DNA of 30,333 bases from JBASRP01 sp044866075 (GTDB lineage: Bacteria; Actinomycetota; AC-67), in the NCBI GenBank assembly GCA_044866075.1, contig JBIOTQ010000020.1, forward strand, positions 1 through 30,333, in the 5' to 3' direction. Shown here in pieces: positions 23,743 to 30,333 of the stretch (the first letter of the stretch is position 1; the number at the start of each line of letters is the position of its first letter). The translations under genes were made by a program, and so were the position numbers. The notes below the pieces were generated by a model, which did no database searches, had not been told where the DNA came from, and worked only from the letters and a program-made list of their open reading frames with translations.

Positions 23743-24226
23743 ACGTGAACTCGGTGACCGGCGGCCGGCTCGTGATGTCCGTGTATTTGAGCCGGTCGAC
23801 GTGGATCCGCACGGCCGTCCAGGGCGCCATCCGCAGGAACGGCCCGGCCATCGGCGACTTGGACTCCAGCCGCTTCATGATCGCGTCGCCGTCGGCGTCG
23901 TCCTCGACCAGCTCCACGTCGCCGGTGCCTTGTGCCCACCGGTCGGGGTTGTCCCCGGCGACCACGAACGCGACGCGGCCCGTCTCGCGCATCATGGCGA
24001 ACTTCCGCGAGGCGTTCAGCAGCGCGCAGCAGATGTCGAGTTTCCCCGCCGCGGGCTCGTCCTCGACGAAGAACACCTTGGCGATCCAGGGATCGGCCGG
24101 GCCGGACGCCGCCGCGATCGACATGGTGTGGTAGAGGTCGAACAAGCTCTTGATCGCCGCGACGCGCTCGTCGGCCTCGCCCGCCGTCGGCGGGCGATCG
24201 TGTTCGACGGAACCCCTCGCACTCAT
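23735..24226 (-). CDS. Pyridoxamine 5'-phosphate oxidase-like (PPOX) flavoprotein
   Basis: The product is 163 aa with the split-barrel flavoprotein layout: a N-terminal helix (AIKSLFDLYHTMSIAAA), then WIAKVFFVEDE, LNASRKFAMMRETGRVAFVVAG (FMN- or F420-contact type strands), and a C-terminal AVRIHVDRLKYTDITSR. Such proteins bind FMN, F420 or haem and reduce or oxidise small molecules; the cofactor cannot be read. No signal or membrane segment is present. It is the first of a minus-strand run with the prenyltransferase and the phospholipase-C-family enzyme. It is not the PdxH biosynthetic enzyme, whose motifs are absent. Confidence 0.82.
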   Translation of the reverse strand: MSARGSVEHDRPPTAGEADERVAAIKSLFDLYHTMSIAAASGPADPWIAKVFFVEDEPAAGKLDICCALLNASRKFAMMRETGRVAFVVAGDNPDRWAQGTGDVELVEDDADGDAIMKRLESKSPMAGPFLRMAPWTAVRIHVDRLKYTDITSRPPVTEFTFA

Positions 24227-24293
24227 CGCGGCCTCAGGCTATTTGCGGCGAGTAGCGCCTCGCAAAACGCCACCGGCCGGCCGGCGTTGCAAA

Positions 24294-24299
24294 TACGAT
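24294..24299 (+). promoter_or_regulatory. -10 hexamer TACGAT of a probable leaderless promoter
   Basis: TACGAT lies 8 nt before the GTG of the second MFS gene, without a Shine-Dalgarno. It sits in the 81-bp gap between divergent genes. No consensus -35 was found. Confidence 0.4.
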
Positions 24300-24307
24300 G
24301 GGCGCCC

Positions 24308-25591
24308 GTGGACCCCGAACACTTTCCCGAACAGTCCGCGGCCCTGGGTTCTCCGGAACGGGCACGGGCGCCGGGCCTGTTCCGTCGTAACCCCGATTTC
24401 GCCAAGCTCTATTTCGCGCAGCTGGTCTCGTTCGGCGGCGACTGGTTCGCGGACGTCGCGCTCCTGGCGCTCGTCCTCCGGGAGACGCACAGCGCAACGC
24501 TGGCGGCGCTCGTGTTCGTGGCCCACACGGTGCCGTTCGCGATCGTCTCACCGTTCGCCGGAGTGATCGTGGACCGCATCGACCGGAAGATGATCATGGT
24601 CTCGGCGGATCTCATCCGCACCGCCCTGGCCGTGGGATTGGTCTTCTTCCAATCGGAGTCGACCATCTGGGTCCTGCTTCTCCTCCTGTCGTTACTTTCG
24701 GCCGTCTCGGCGTTCTTCGAGCCCGCCTCCTCCGCGGCGCTGCCGAACCTCGTCTCTCGGGAAGACCTGGCGCGCGCGAACGTCCTTATGGGGTCGGCGT
24801 GGGGGACGATGCTCGTGGTCGGCGCTGCGTTAGGAGGGCTCGTCGCCGCGGTATTCGGTGAGACCGCGGCGTTCATCGGCGACGCGTTGACGTTCGCGAT
24901 CTCGGCGTCGCTTCTGCTCTCCATCCGGGGGCGCTTCCACGAGACGGACCCCGTCCGCGACCACGGCGTGACGATCGGGGAGGACATCCGCGAGACGGTT
25001 TCTTTCGCGCGACGGGAGCATCGCGTCCTCGCGCTGCTCGTCGTCAAGGGCGGGTTCGGCATCGCCGCCGGCGCCATCGGATTGGTCAGCGTCTTCGCGG
25101 TCGACGTCTTCCACGGAGGCCCGGGCACGATAGGGCTGCTGATGAGCGCGCGCGGTTTGGGCGCGCTGACCGGACCTTTCATCTTCCGCCGATGGACCCG
25201 TGGCCGGGACGACAGGCTTTTCACCGGGTTGTCGATCGCTGGCGTCATCTTCGCGATCGGCTACGGCATCTTCTCGATCTCCCCCACCGCGGCGCTCGCA
25301 GGGGTCGGCGCCTGCGTGGCGCACGTGGGCGGCGGCGCGACGTGGACGCTTTCGACGTACGGTCTCCAGCGCTTCACGCCGGACGCCATCCGCGGACGTG
25401 TTTTCGCCTTCGACTACGGCTTCGTGACCATGACGATCGGGGCATCGATCTTCTTCGCTGGGCTGGCTGCGGACCACGTCGATCCGCGCATCGTGATGGC
25501 TGTCGTCGCGACCGTGGCCTTCGCGTGGGCGATGGGCTGGACGGTCTGGCGGCGGCGGTTGCTGAGCGGCGTTACGGCGCCGTCAGCGTGA
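24308..25591 (+). CDS. MFS transporter, MFS_3 (enterobactin-exporter-like) type
   Basis: The product is 427 aa with about 12 membrane segments. FRRNPDFAKLYFAQLVSFGGDWFADVALL is the characteristic opening of the MFS_3-type exporters. PFAGVIVDRIDRKMIM is the motif A loop, and SAFFEPASSAALPNLVSREDLARANVLMG is the central conserved block. The GTG start (VDPEHFPEQ) is favoured by TACGAT 8 nt upstream; the long upstream frame is antisense to the flavoprotein gene. Its stop region overlaps the end of the convergent PHP-domain gene by 20 nt. The substrate is unknown; related proteins export drugs or siderophores. Confidence 0.87.
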   Translation: MDPEHFPEQSAALGSPERARAPGLFRRNPDFAKLYFAQLVSFGGDWFADVALLALVLRETHSATLAALVFVAHTVPFAIVSPFAGVIVDRIDRKMIMVSADLIRTALAVGLVFFQSESTIWVLLLLLSLLSAVSAFFEPASSAALPNLVSREDLARANVLMGSAWGTMLVVGAALGGLVAAVFGETAAFIGDALTFAISASLLLSIRGRFHETDPVRDHGVTIGEDIRETVSFARREHRVLALLVVKGGFGIAAGAIGLVSVFAVDVFHGGPGTIGLLMSARGLGALTGPFIFRRWTRGRDDRLFTGLSIAGVIFAIGYGIFSISPTAALAGVGACVAHVGGGATWTLSTYGLQRFTPDAIRGRVFAFDYGFVTMTIGASIFFAGLAADHVDPRIVMAVVATVAFAWAMGWTVWRRRLLSGVTAPSA

Positions 25592-27281
25592 TCGGGTTCG
25601 ACATCGCCTCGAACGCCGAGCCGCGCATCAGCTGCAAGCGGTAGTCGCCGGGCACGGCGCCGGGCAACGTCACCGTCAGGTGATCGCCGATCACCGGTCG
25701 CGCCATGATCGGAATCCCGTTGAGGAGGACTAGCAACACGCGCGGCTGTTTGCTCGGCTTGGCGTTGAGGACGCTCGCCGTGAACGTCGCGCTGGAGGCC
25801 GCGAGCTCGTCGCCCATCATGACCTCGGGTCCGCCGGCGCTCGCCGTGAACCGAAGGTCGGGACCGTCGGGACCGAAGAACTTCACGTACGCGCGTCCCG
25901 CCAGGACCCCGTCCCGGATCCCGCTCTCCGACAGCTCGCGCGCGTAGACGACGGTGGTGCCCTCCCCGACGGGCGAGTTGAGCGCGAGCGGCAACGCGCC
26001 GATCGGCGAGATCCGACCGGCGCGGTGCGAATCGCTCGAAGCCACGGCGGTGATGTCGTAGCCCATCGATCGGAGATGGTCGTACCACGCGACGGCGAGA
26101 ACGGTGAACGGGTTGGGACCGAGCTCGTCGCCTTCCGGCGCGGTGGTTCCCGCGGGGCCCGTCTGCACCTCGAACGCGTCGACCTTCGACCAGTCGGTCT
26201 CGGCGTCGGAGTAGGACCACGAGCAGCCCCGGCAGAAGTTGCCGAACGCCGGAACCTGAGACGGGAAGATGGTCGGGTGGTTCACCTGTGTCCACCCGCG
26301 CTGTTTCCCGCCGGCGTTCCTGACGGCGTGGATGTCGTCAAAGATCCGGCTCGCCGGCTGCGTGTCGCGCACCTTCGTCAGCGACCCGTCGCTCGCTCGG
26401 ACGTAGACCGGTCCCGTGCGGTAGTCGACGTAGTGGACGGTCGCATGGTTGTTGATATGGCCCCGATACGTGATGACCTCCGCGGAGCGGATCACGAGCT
26501 TGTTCTTCGGGTACACGGCCGTCCCTTGCAGCCGGCCGATCTCGCCCCAGTGCCGTGACGTCACGTAGTCCGACAGCGTCAGGAAGTCGAGCCCCGCCTT
26601 GTTGAAGGCGTAGTCGAACGTCTCGACCATCGTCGCGTCGTTCGGGCTCGAGTGTTCGGCGTGCACGTGCATGTCGCCCGCGTACCAGCCGGGGTTGGGG
26701 TTGGCCGGCGTCTCGTCGTAGGGCGCCGGCTGCCAAGGTGCGTCGAGGTCGGACGCGAGTGACGCCGTGAAGATCTCGAGGCGCCAGTTCACGAGCGAGC
26801 TCGGGTTCGCTTCCGTCGGTCCGGTGATCGCGGCGACGCCGACCTCGGCCCCCCACTGGCCGGCCGGGATCGCCCCCGGCAAGAAGCCGACGGTCGTCGA
26901 CGCTTCCGGAGTGATCAGAACGTTGGGACGGCTCGATCCACCCCACCCGCGGAACTCGTTCTCATCGTAGAAGCCGTCCCCCGAAGGACGGGGCTCGTAG
27001 ATACCGAGGTCGAGCGTGTTCCGCACCGACAGAACGCCGGGCACCTGGATCATCGGGTCCGGCTGGTCGTAACAGATCTTCACGCGCACGCGCGTCGAGC
27101 CGGACGGCACGTCGAACGGGACGAGCACGTACGACCCCTGGAGCTCTTTCGCGAACGACCCCGTCACGACGCGATCCGGCGTTCCGTCGTTGCCGCCGCA
27201 CGCCGCCGGCACGTCGGGGCGCGCGGGCGTCGCAGGGAGGTACGCGCCGAGGAGCAACAGCGCTGCCAGGAGCCGCTTCAT
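25572..27281 (-). CDS. Secreted PHP-domain (CehA/McbA-type) metallo-hydrolase
   Basis: The product is 569 aa. Residues 1-20 are a signal peptide (KRLLAALLLLGAYLPATPA). Residues about 40-175 form a beta-rich domain of unknown type. The PHP-type catalytic domain follows: WYAGDMHVHAEHSS (199-212, HxH ligands 205 and 207 plus H210), FLTLSDYV (D238), VNHPT (H335), and SSDSH (D417, H419). A C-terminal beta-sandwich of about 110 residues ends in DYRLQLMRG. PHP proteins of the CehA/McbA kind cut esters, carbamates or phosphates. The ATG is 2 nt after the stop of the FAD oxidoreductase gene, so they share a transcript. Confidence 0.85.
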   Translation of the reverse strand: MKRLLAALLLLGAYLPATPARPDVPAACGGNDGTPDRVVTGSFAKELQGSYVLVPFDVPSGSTRVRVKICYDQPDPMIQVPGVLSVRNTLDLGIYEPRPSGDGFYDENEFRGWGGSSRPNVLITPEASTTVGFLPGAIPAGQWGAEVGVAAITGPTEANPSSLVNWRLEIFTASLASDLDAPWQPAPYDETPANPNPGWYAGDMHVHAEHSSPNDATMVETFDYAFNKAGLDFLTLSDYVTSRHWGEIGRLQGTAVYPKNKLVIRSAEVITYRGHINNHATVHYVDYRTGPVYVRASDGSLTKVRDTQPASRIFDDIHAVRNAGGKQRGWTQVNHPTIFPSQVPAFGNFCRGCSWSYSDAETDWSKVDAFEVQTGPAGTTAPEGDELGPNPFTVLAVAWYDHLRSMGYDITAVASSDSHRAGRISPIGALPLALNSPVGEGTTVVYARELSESGIRDGVLAGRAYVKFFGPDGPDLRFTASAGGPEVMMGDELAASSATFTASVLNAKPSKQPRVLLVLLNGIPIMARPVIGDHLTVTLPGAVPGDYRLQLMRGSAFEAMSNPITLTAP

Positions 27282-27283
27282 CT

Positions 27284-28858
27284 CTACGCTTTTCGCCGCG
27301 GGCCCGAGGTCTCCTGTGCCGCGCGATCCGCCAGCACCGCCATGGCCGCGTTCCGGCCCGGCGCGCCCATCACGCCGCCGCCGGGGTGCGCGCCGGCGCC
27401 GCAGAGGTACAAACCCTCCACAGGAGTGCGCGCCCCTCCGCCCCAGCCGACGACCGGACGCTCGCCGAACAGTCGCCCCGGAAGGATCTCGCCGTGGAAG
27501 ATGTTGCCCCCGGTCAATCCGAACCGCTCCTCCAGATCGGGCGGACCGAGAACCTGACGCACCATGATCGCGTCCGGCACGTTCGGCGCGTGGCGCGCGA
27601 GCACGTTCACGACCGCGTCGCCGGCGCGCTCGCGCAGCGCCGGCCAGTCCTCGGCCGGCACCTGGGGCGCGTACTGCGCGAAACATGTGACGGTGTGCAC
27701 GCCTTCGGGCGCGATCGAATCGTCGACGGCCGTTCCGCAGAAAACCTCCATGAACGGTTCCTCGCTTATCCCGCCCGCCTCGGCCTGGCGCCACGCGCGC
27801 TCGAGGTAGTCGACGCTCGGGCATATCTCGACGGTTCCGGTGTGTTGCGGGCCGACGGTCTTGCCCGGCAACGCGACATAGTCGGGAAGCTCGCGTAGCG
27901 CGAGGTTGACCTTCACCACGGATCCGCGCGTGTCGATCTCTTCGACGGCCCGGCGCGCCGCACCGTCGATCGCGTCCGGCGGCAGCAGCGTCAGGAAGGT
28001 TCGTTTGGGGTCGGCGTTCGACAGCACCGCGCGCGCCCGGATGACGTCGCCGCTCTCCAGCCGCACACCCTCGCCGGGCAGGATCTCGGCGACCGGAGCG
28101 TCCGTCCGGATCCGGGCCCCCGCCTCGAGTGCCGCCGATGCGATCGCCAGCGACACCGACCCCATGCCGCCGCGGACGTATCCCCAGGTCCCGTCCACGC
28201 CGCCGACGCCTCCGAACAGATGATGCGCCATGACGTACGCCGTACCGGGCTCACGAGGAGAGGCCGCGGTGCCGATGATCCCTTGCGTAACGAACGCGCC
28301 CCGCAGAGCGTCCGTAGAGAAGAAGGTCTCGACGACCTCGGCCGCGGACGCTTCGACGGCCAGATGGAATACCTCGCCGAGTCCCGAGCGTTGCGCAGAG
28401 GTTCGCACCTCTTCCAGAGGGGGTGCGTCGCGGAGGAGGAACGAACGGAGGAACGGAATCGCCTGGTCCCAGAACCGGCCGTACCGGTCGTAGCGGTCGG
28501 CCTCGGAGGGCGAGAATCGTCGCAATTCCTCCCGCGTGCGAGCCGGATCCCGCCAGATGAGCAGGGAACCGCCCTCCGGAAGGGGTATGAACAATTGTGG
28601 GTCCTTCGGGATCACCTGGAGGCCGCGGCGGGCGAGGTCCAGCTCCGCCCAGATCTCCGGGAGCAGCAGGGACAGGGAATACGCGCCGGTCGAGGTCCTG
28701 ATGCCGGGCGCGAGCTCCTCGGTTACGCAGGCGCCGCCGATGATCGGGCGGCGCTCGCACAGCAGCACCGAGAGCCCGGCCCGGGCCAGGTACGCCGCGG
28801 CGACCAGCCCGTTGTGGCCGGCGCCGACGATCACCACGTCGACGGTCTCGGAGGACAC
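27284..28858 (-). CDS. CrtI-like FAD-dependent oxidoreductase (phytoene-desaturase family)
   Basis: The product is 524 aa. The dinucleotide-binding fold is at the N-terminus: VDVVIVGAGHNGLVAAAYLARAG, where GAGHNG is the glycine motif, then ERR..IGGACVTEEL. The C-terminal FAD-binding block is GLYLCGAGAHPGGGVMGAPG, then RNAA. GTG at 28856-28858 (VSSETVDVV) was chosen because the upstream 39 codons run through the promoter and TAGCTT lies 7 nt before. No phytoene synthase or other carotenoid gene is in the window, so the relation to carotenoids is unproven. It heads the operon with the PHP-domain protein and is divergent from the sigma factor. Confidence 0.88.
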   Translation of the reverse strand: MSSETVDVVIVGAGHNGLVAAAYLARAGLSVLLCERRPIIGGACVTEELAPGIRTSTGAYSLSLLLPEIWAELDLARRGLQVIPKDPQLFIPLPEGGSLLIWRDPARTREELRRFSPSEADRYDRYGRFWDQAIPFLRSFLLRDAPPLEEVRTSAQRSGLGEVFHLAVEASAAEVVETFFSTDALRGAFVTQGIIGTAASPREPGTAYVMAHHLFGGVGGVDGTWGYVRGGMGSVSLAIASAALEAGARIRTDAPVAEILPGEGVRLESGDVIRARAVLSNADPKRTFLTLLPPDAIDGAARRAVEEIDTRGSVVKVNLALRELPDYVALPGKTVGPQHTGTVEICPSVDYLERAWRQAEAGGISEEPFMEVFCGTAVDDSIAPEGVHTVTCFAQYAPQVPAEDWPALRERAGDAVVNVLARHAPNVPDAIMVRQVLGPPDLEERFGLTGGNIFHGEILPGRLFGERPVVGWGGGARTPVEGLYLCGAGAHPGGGVMGAPGRNAAMAVLADRAAQETSGPRRKA

Positions 28859-28865
28859 GGCGACA

Positions 28866-28871
28866 AAGCTA
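28866..28871 (-). promoter_or_regulatory. -10 hexamer TAGCTT of a probable leaderless promoter
   Basis: TAGCTT sits 7 nt before the GTG of the CrtI-like gene, with no Shine-Dalgarno. It lies in the 104-bp gap shared with the sigma-factor gene. No convincing -35 is seen. Confidence 0.4.
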
Positions 28872-28962
28872 GCGTGCAGTCGAGGCGGAAACGCGAGAGA
28901 ATCGACGCCGGCCACAGGAACGACGACCGGATCGAGCGAAATGCGTAGATCGAAGAGGGGAA

Positions 28963-30042
28963 ATGGCACGAGCAACCGATGAAGAGGCCCCCGTCCAGGC
29001 AGAGCGAGCAGAGCAGGACGAGGACCTGGAAGACATAGAGGATGCCGAGCTCCTGGCCGAGGTCGCAGAAGATCTGGAGGCCGAGGAGGAGGAGGCGCCC
29101 GTCGCCGTCGTCCGGCCCGAGGAGGCCGAACGGCTGGGCGACCTCGACGCGCTGGGCACCTACCTGCGCGAGATCGGCCGCTACCCGCTGCTCAACGCGG
29201 CGCAGGAGGTCGAGCTCGCCAAGCGCATCGAGAACGGCGTGAAATCGGCGAAGAAACTGTCGAAGGAGGGCGCCGTCACCGCCGCCAAGAAGCGCGAGCT
29301 GCAGCGCACGGTCCGCGACGGCGAGATGGCGAAGCACGACATGGTGCAGGCGAACCTCCGCTTGGTCGTGTCGATCGCGCGCCGCTACCGCGCCACGGGC
29401 ATCCCGCTGCTGGACCTCGTGCAGGAGGGCAACATCGGCCTGATGCGCGCCGTCGACAAGTTCGATTGGCGTAAGGGCTTCAAGTTCTCGACCTATGCGA
29501 CGTGGTGGATCCGCCAGGCGATCCAGCGCGGCATCGCCGACCGCGGGCGCGCGATCCGTCTGCCGGTGCACGTGCACGAACTGCTCGTCCGCGTTCGGCG
29601 CGCGCGGGCCGAGCTCGAAGCGCAGTACGGTCGCGAGGCGACCGACGAGGAGGTGGCGCGCGCCGCACGCCTGCCCGTCGCGCGCGTGCGCGAGCTCCGC
29701 GGTCTCGCCGCGAACTTGCTCTCACTCGAGACGCCCGTCGGCGAGGCCGGCGAGGCGACGCTCGGCGAGTTCGTCCCCGACGAGGCGGCCGCCGGCCAGT
29801 TCGACGAGGTGCTGTCGGGGATCGGGCGGGAGGAGCTCGAGAAGGTCCTGTCGACCCTCACCGAACGCGAGCAGAAGATCCTCGCGCTGCGGTTCGGCTT
29901 GACCGGCGAGGAACCGCTGACGCTGGAAGAGGTCGGCCGGCGCTTCGGTCTAACGCGCGAGCGCATCCGCCAGCTCGAGGCGAAGGCGCTGGCGAAGCTG
30001 CGCCACCCGTCCCGATCGGCGGCGCTGCGCACCGAGACCTAA
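28963..30042 (+). CDS. rpoD: Primary-type sigma-70 factor (RpoD/SigA family)
   Basis: The 359-aa product is a sigma-70 factor. An acidic N-terminus (about 20-50, EDEDLEDIEDAELLAEVAED-like) takes the place of region 1.1. Region 1.2 is LGTYLREIGRYPLL (64-77). Region 2 holds NLRLVVSIARRYR, LLDLVQEGNIGLMRAVDKFD, and FSTYATWWIRQAIQRGIAD. Region 3 begins IRLPVHVHELLVRVR, where the classic sequence is RIPVHMVET. Region 4 has the HTH at LTLEEVGRRFGLTRERIRQLE. The complete regions 1.2-4 indicate a group 1 or 2 factor. Whether it is the main housekeeping sigma or a close paralogue cannot be settled. The ATG has GAGGGG a few bases upstream. Confidence 0.9.
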   Translation: MARATDEEAPVQAERAEQDEDLEDIEDAELLAEVAEDLEAEEEEAPVAVVRPEEAERLGDLDALGTYLREIGRYPLLNAAQEVELAKRIENGVKSAKKLSKEGAVTAAKKRELQRTVRDGEMAKHDMVQANLRLVVSIARRYRATGIPLLDLVQEGNIGLMRAVDKFDWRKGFKFSTYATWWIRQAIQRGIADRGRAIRLPVHVHELLVRVRRARAELEAQYGREATDEEVARAARLPVARVRELRGLAANLLSLETPVGEAGEATLGEFVPDEAAAGQFDEVLSGIGREELEKVLSTLTEREQKILALRFGLTGEEPLTLEEVGRRFGLTRERIRQLEAKALAKLRHPSRSAALRTET

Positions 30043-30333
30043 CCGCGAGCGCGTTCCGCGAACACCAAACTCGCGCGCCGATCACGCGTCGAACCACGGC
30101 AGCTCCTTCCCGCCCCCGGATGCGTCTGACGCGTCTGACGGTGTCGACAGCGTCTGACGCGTCATCTATGAAGGGCGGTCGCATGTCAAGGTTAGGGTGG
30201 CATGTCGGTCCTTCCTGATGCGAGTTCGGTCGGTGCCGCTTGCCCAGTGTGGGATGTTCGGATCCAGTCATCTATTCGGCCGTCGAGAGGCCATGGTGGT
30301 CGTGCGGCGAGGCGGCTCAATCAGACAGCGACC
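30043..30333. other. Non-coding end of window with tandem repeats
   Basis: No credible gene is seen here on either strand. The stretch holds a short tandem repeat (30122-30165) and, on the minus strand, a perfect TTGACA (30184-30189) whose matching -10 is poor. No terminator with a U-run follows the sigma-factor stop. Confidence 0.4.
30122..30165. repeat. Short tandem repeat of GCGTCTGAC
   Basis: Units GCGTCTGAC occur at 30122-30130, 30131-30139 and 30150-30158. A degenerate unit lies between the second and third, and a partial unit GCGTCAT follows. The junctions create ACGCGT palindromes. Possible roles are a protein-binding array or replication slippage. Confidence 0.6.

Noticed and set aside
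28963..28980. Leaderless start for the sigma-factor gene
   Set aside because: TAGATC upstream lacks the final T of TANNNT, and a GAGGGG ribosome site is present instead.

Overview
The window is about 30 kb of densely coding, visibly high-GC DNA. It reads as a chromosomal segment of an uncultured, probably deep-branching Actinomycetota. The grounds are an ArsA-like ATPase beside a ROK glucokinase, a DUF2339 membrane protein, a PPOX-class flavoprotein, and secreted proteins with an 'AFWT' or 'AWAF' N-terminus. Several genes also have a TANNNT hexamer 6-8 nt before the start codon and no Shine-Dalgarno. No rRNA, tRNA, CRISPR array, transposase or phage gene was seen. All assignments come from reading motifs; no database search was run.

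Layout. 1-307: end of a HAD hydrolase, then a small unknown protein (304-540, minus). 742-1956: a TIGR00300 / archaeal-type ornithine cyclodeaminase-like enzyme. 1957-3387: a lower-GC patch with a LuxR-HTH-like small protein and a cysteine-rich secreted protein split by a frame change. 3388-8235 (minus): a run of same-strand genes, in transcription order an ArsA/Get3-type ATPase, a 99-aa CxxC protein, ROK glucokinase, a cyclic-2,3-diphosphoglycerate-synthetase-like GTPase and carbamate kinase. 8344-8994: a UPF0173-type metallo-hydrolase. 8995-9530: a long non-coding leader with strong hairpins. 9531-12363: three consecutive secreted surface proteins; the first two share a C-terminal NQxACQGA motif. 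12360-14774: an SRPBCC protein divergent from an MFS transporter and a HAD hydrolase. 14785-16713: a secreted CocE/NonD (S15) hydrolase. 16807-17957: a zinc-ribbon membrane protein and a second SRPBCC protein. 18110-21028: a DUF2339 giant membrane protein, a DUF309 protein and a probable DUF6081-like protein. 21025-24226 (minus): a PPOX flavoprotein, a UbiA/MenA-type prenyltransferase and a Tat-exported phospholipase-C-family enzyme. 24308-25591: a second MFS transporter. 25572-28858 (minus): a CrtI-like FAD oxidoreductase and a secreted PHP-domain protein. 28963-30042: a primary-type sigma-70 factor, followed by a short tandem repeat near the window end.

The most unusual content is the surface-protein operon with its structured leader. 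Next is the pairing of a cDPG-synthetase-like GTPase with carbamate kinase near an ornithine-cyclodeaminase-like gene, which suggests nitrogen or energy metabolism around carbamoyl phosphate and ornithine. The frame-split secreted protein and the repeated leaderless promoter layout also deserve attention. Most remaining genes are ordinary actinobacterial housekeeping or accessory functions.
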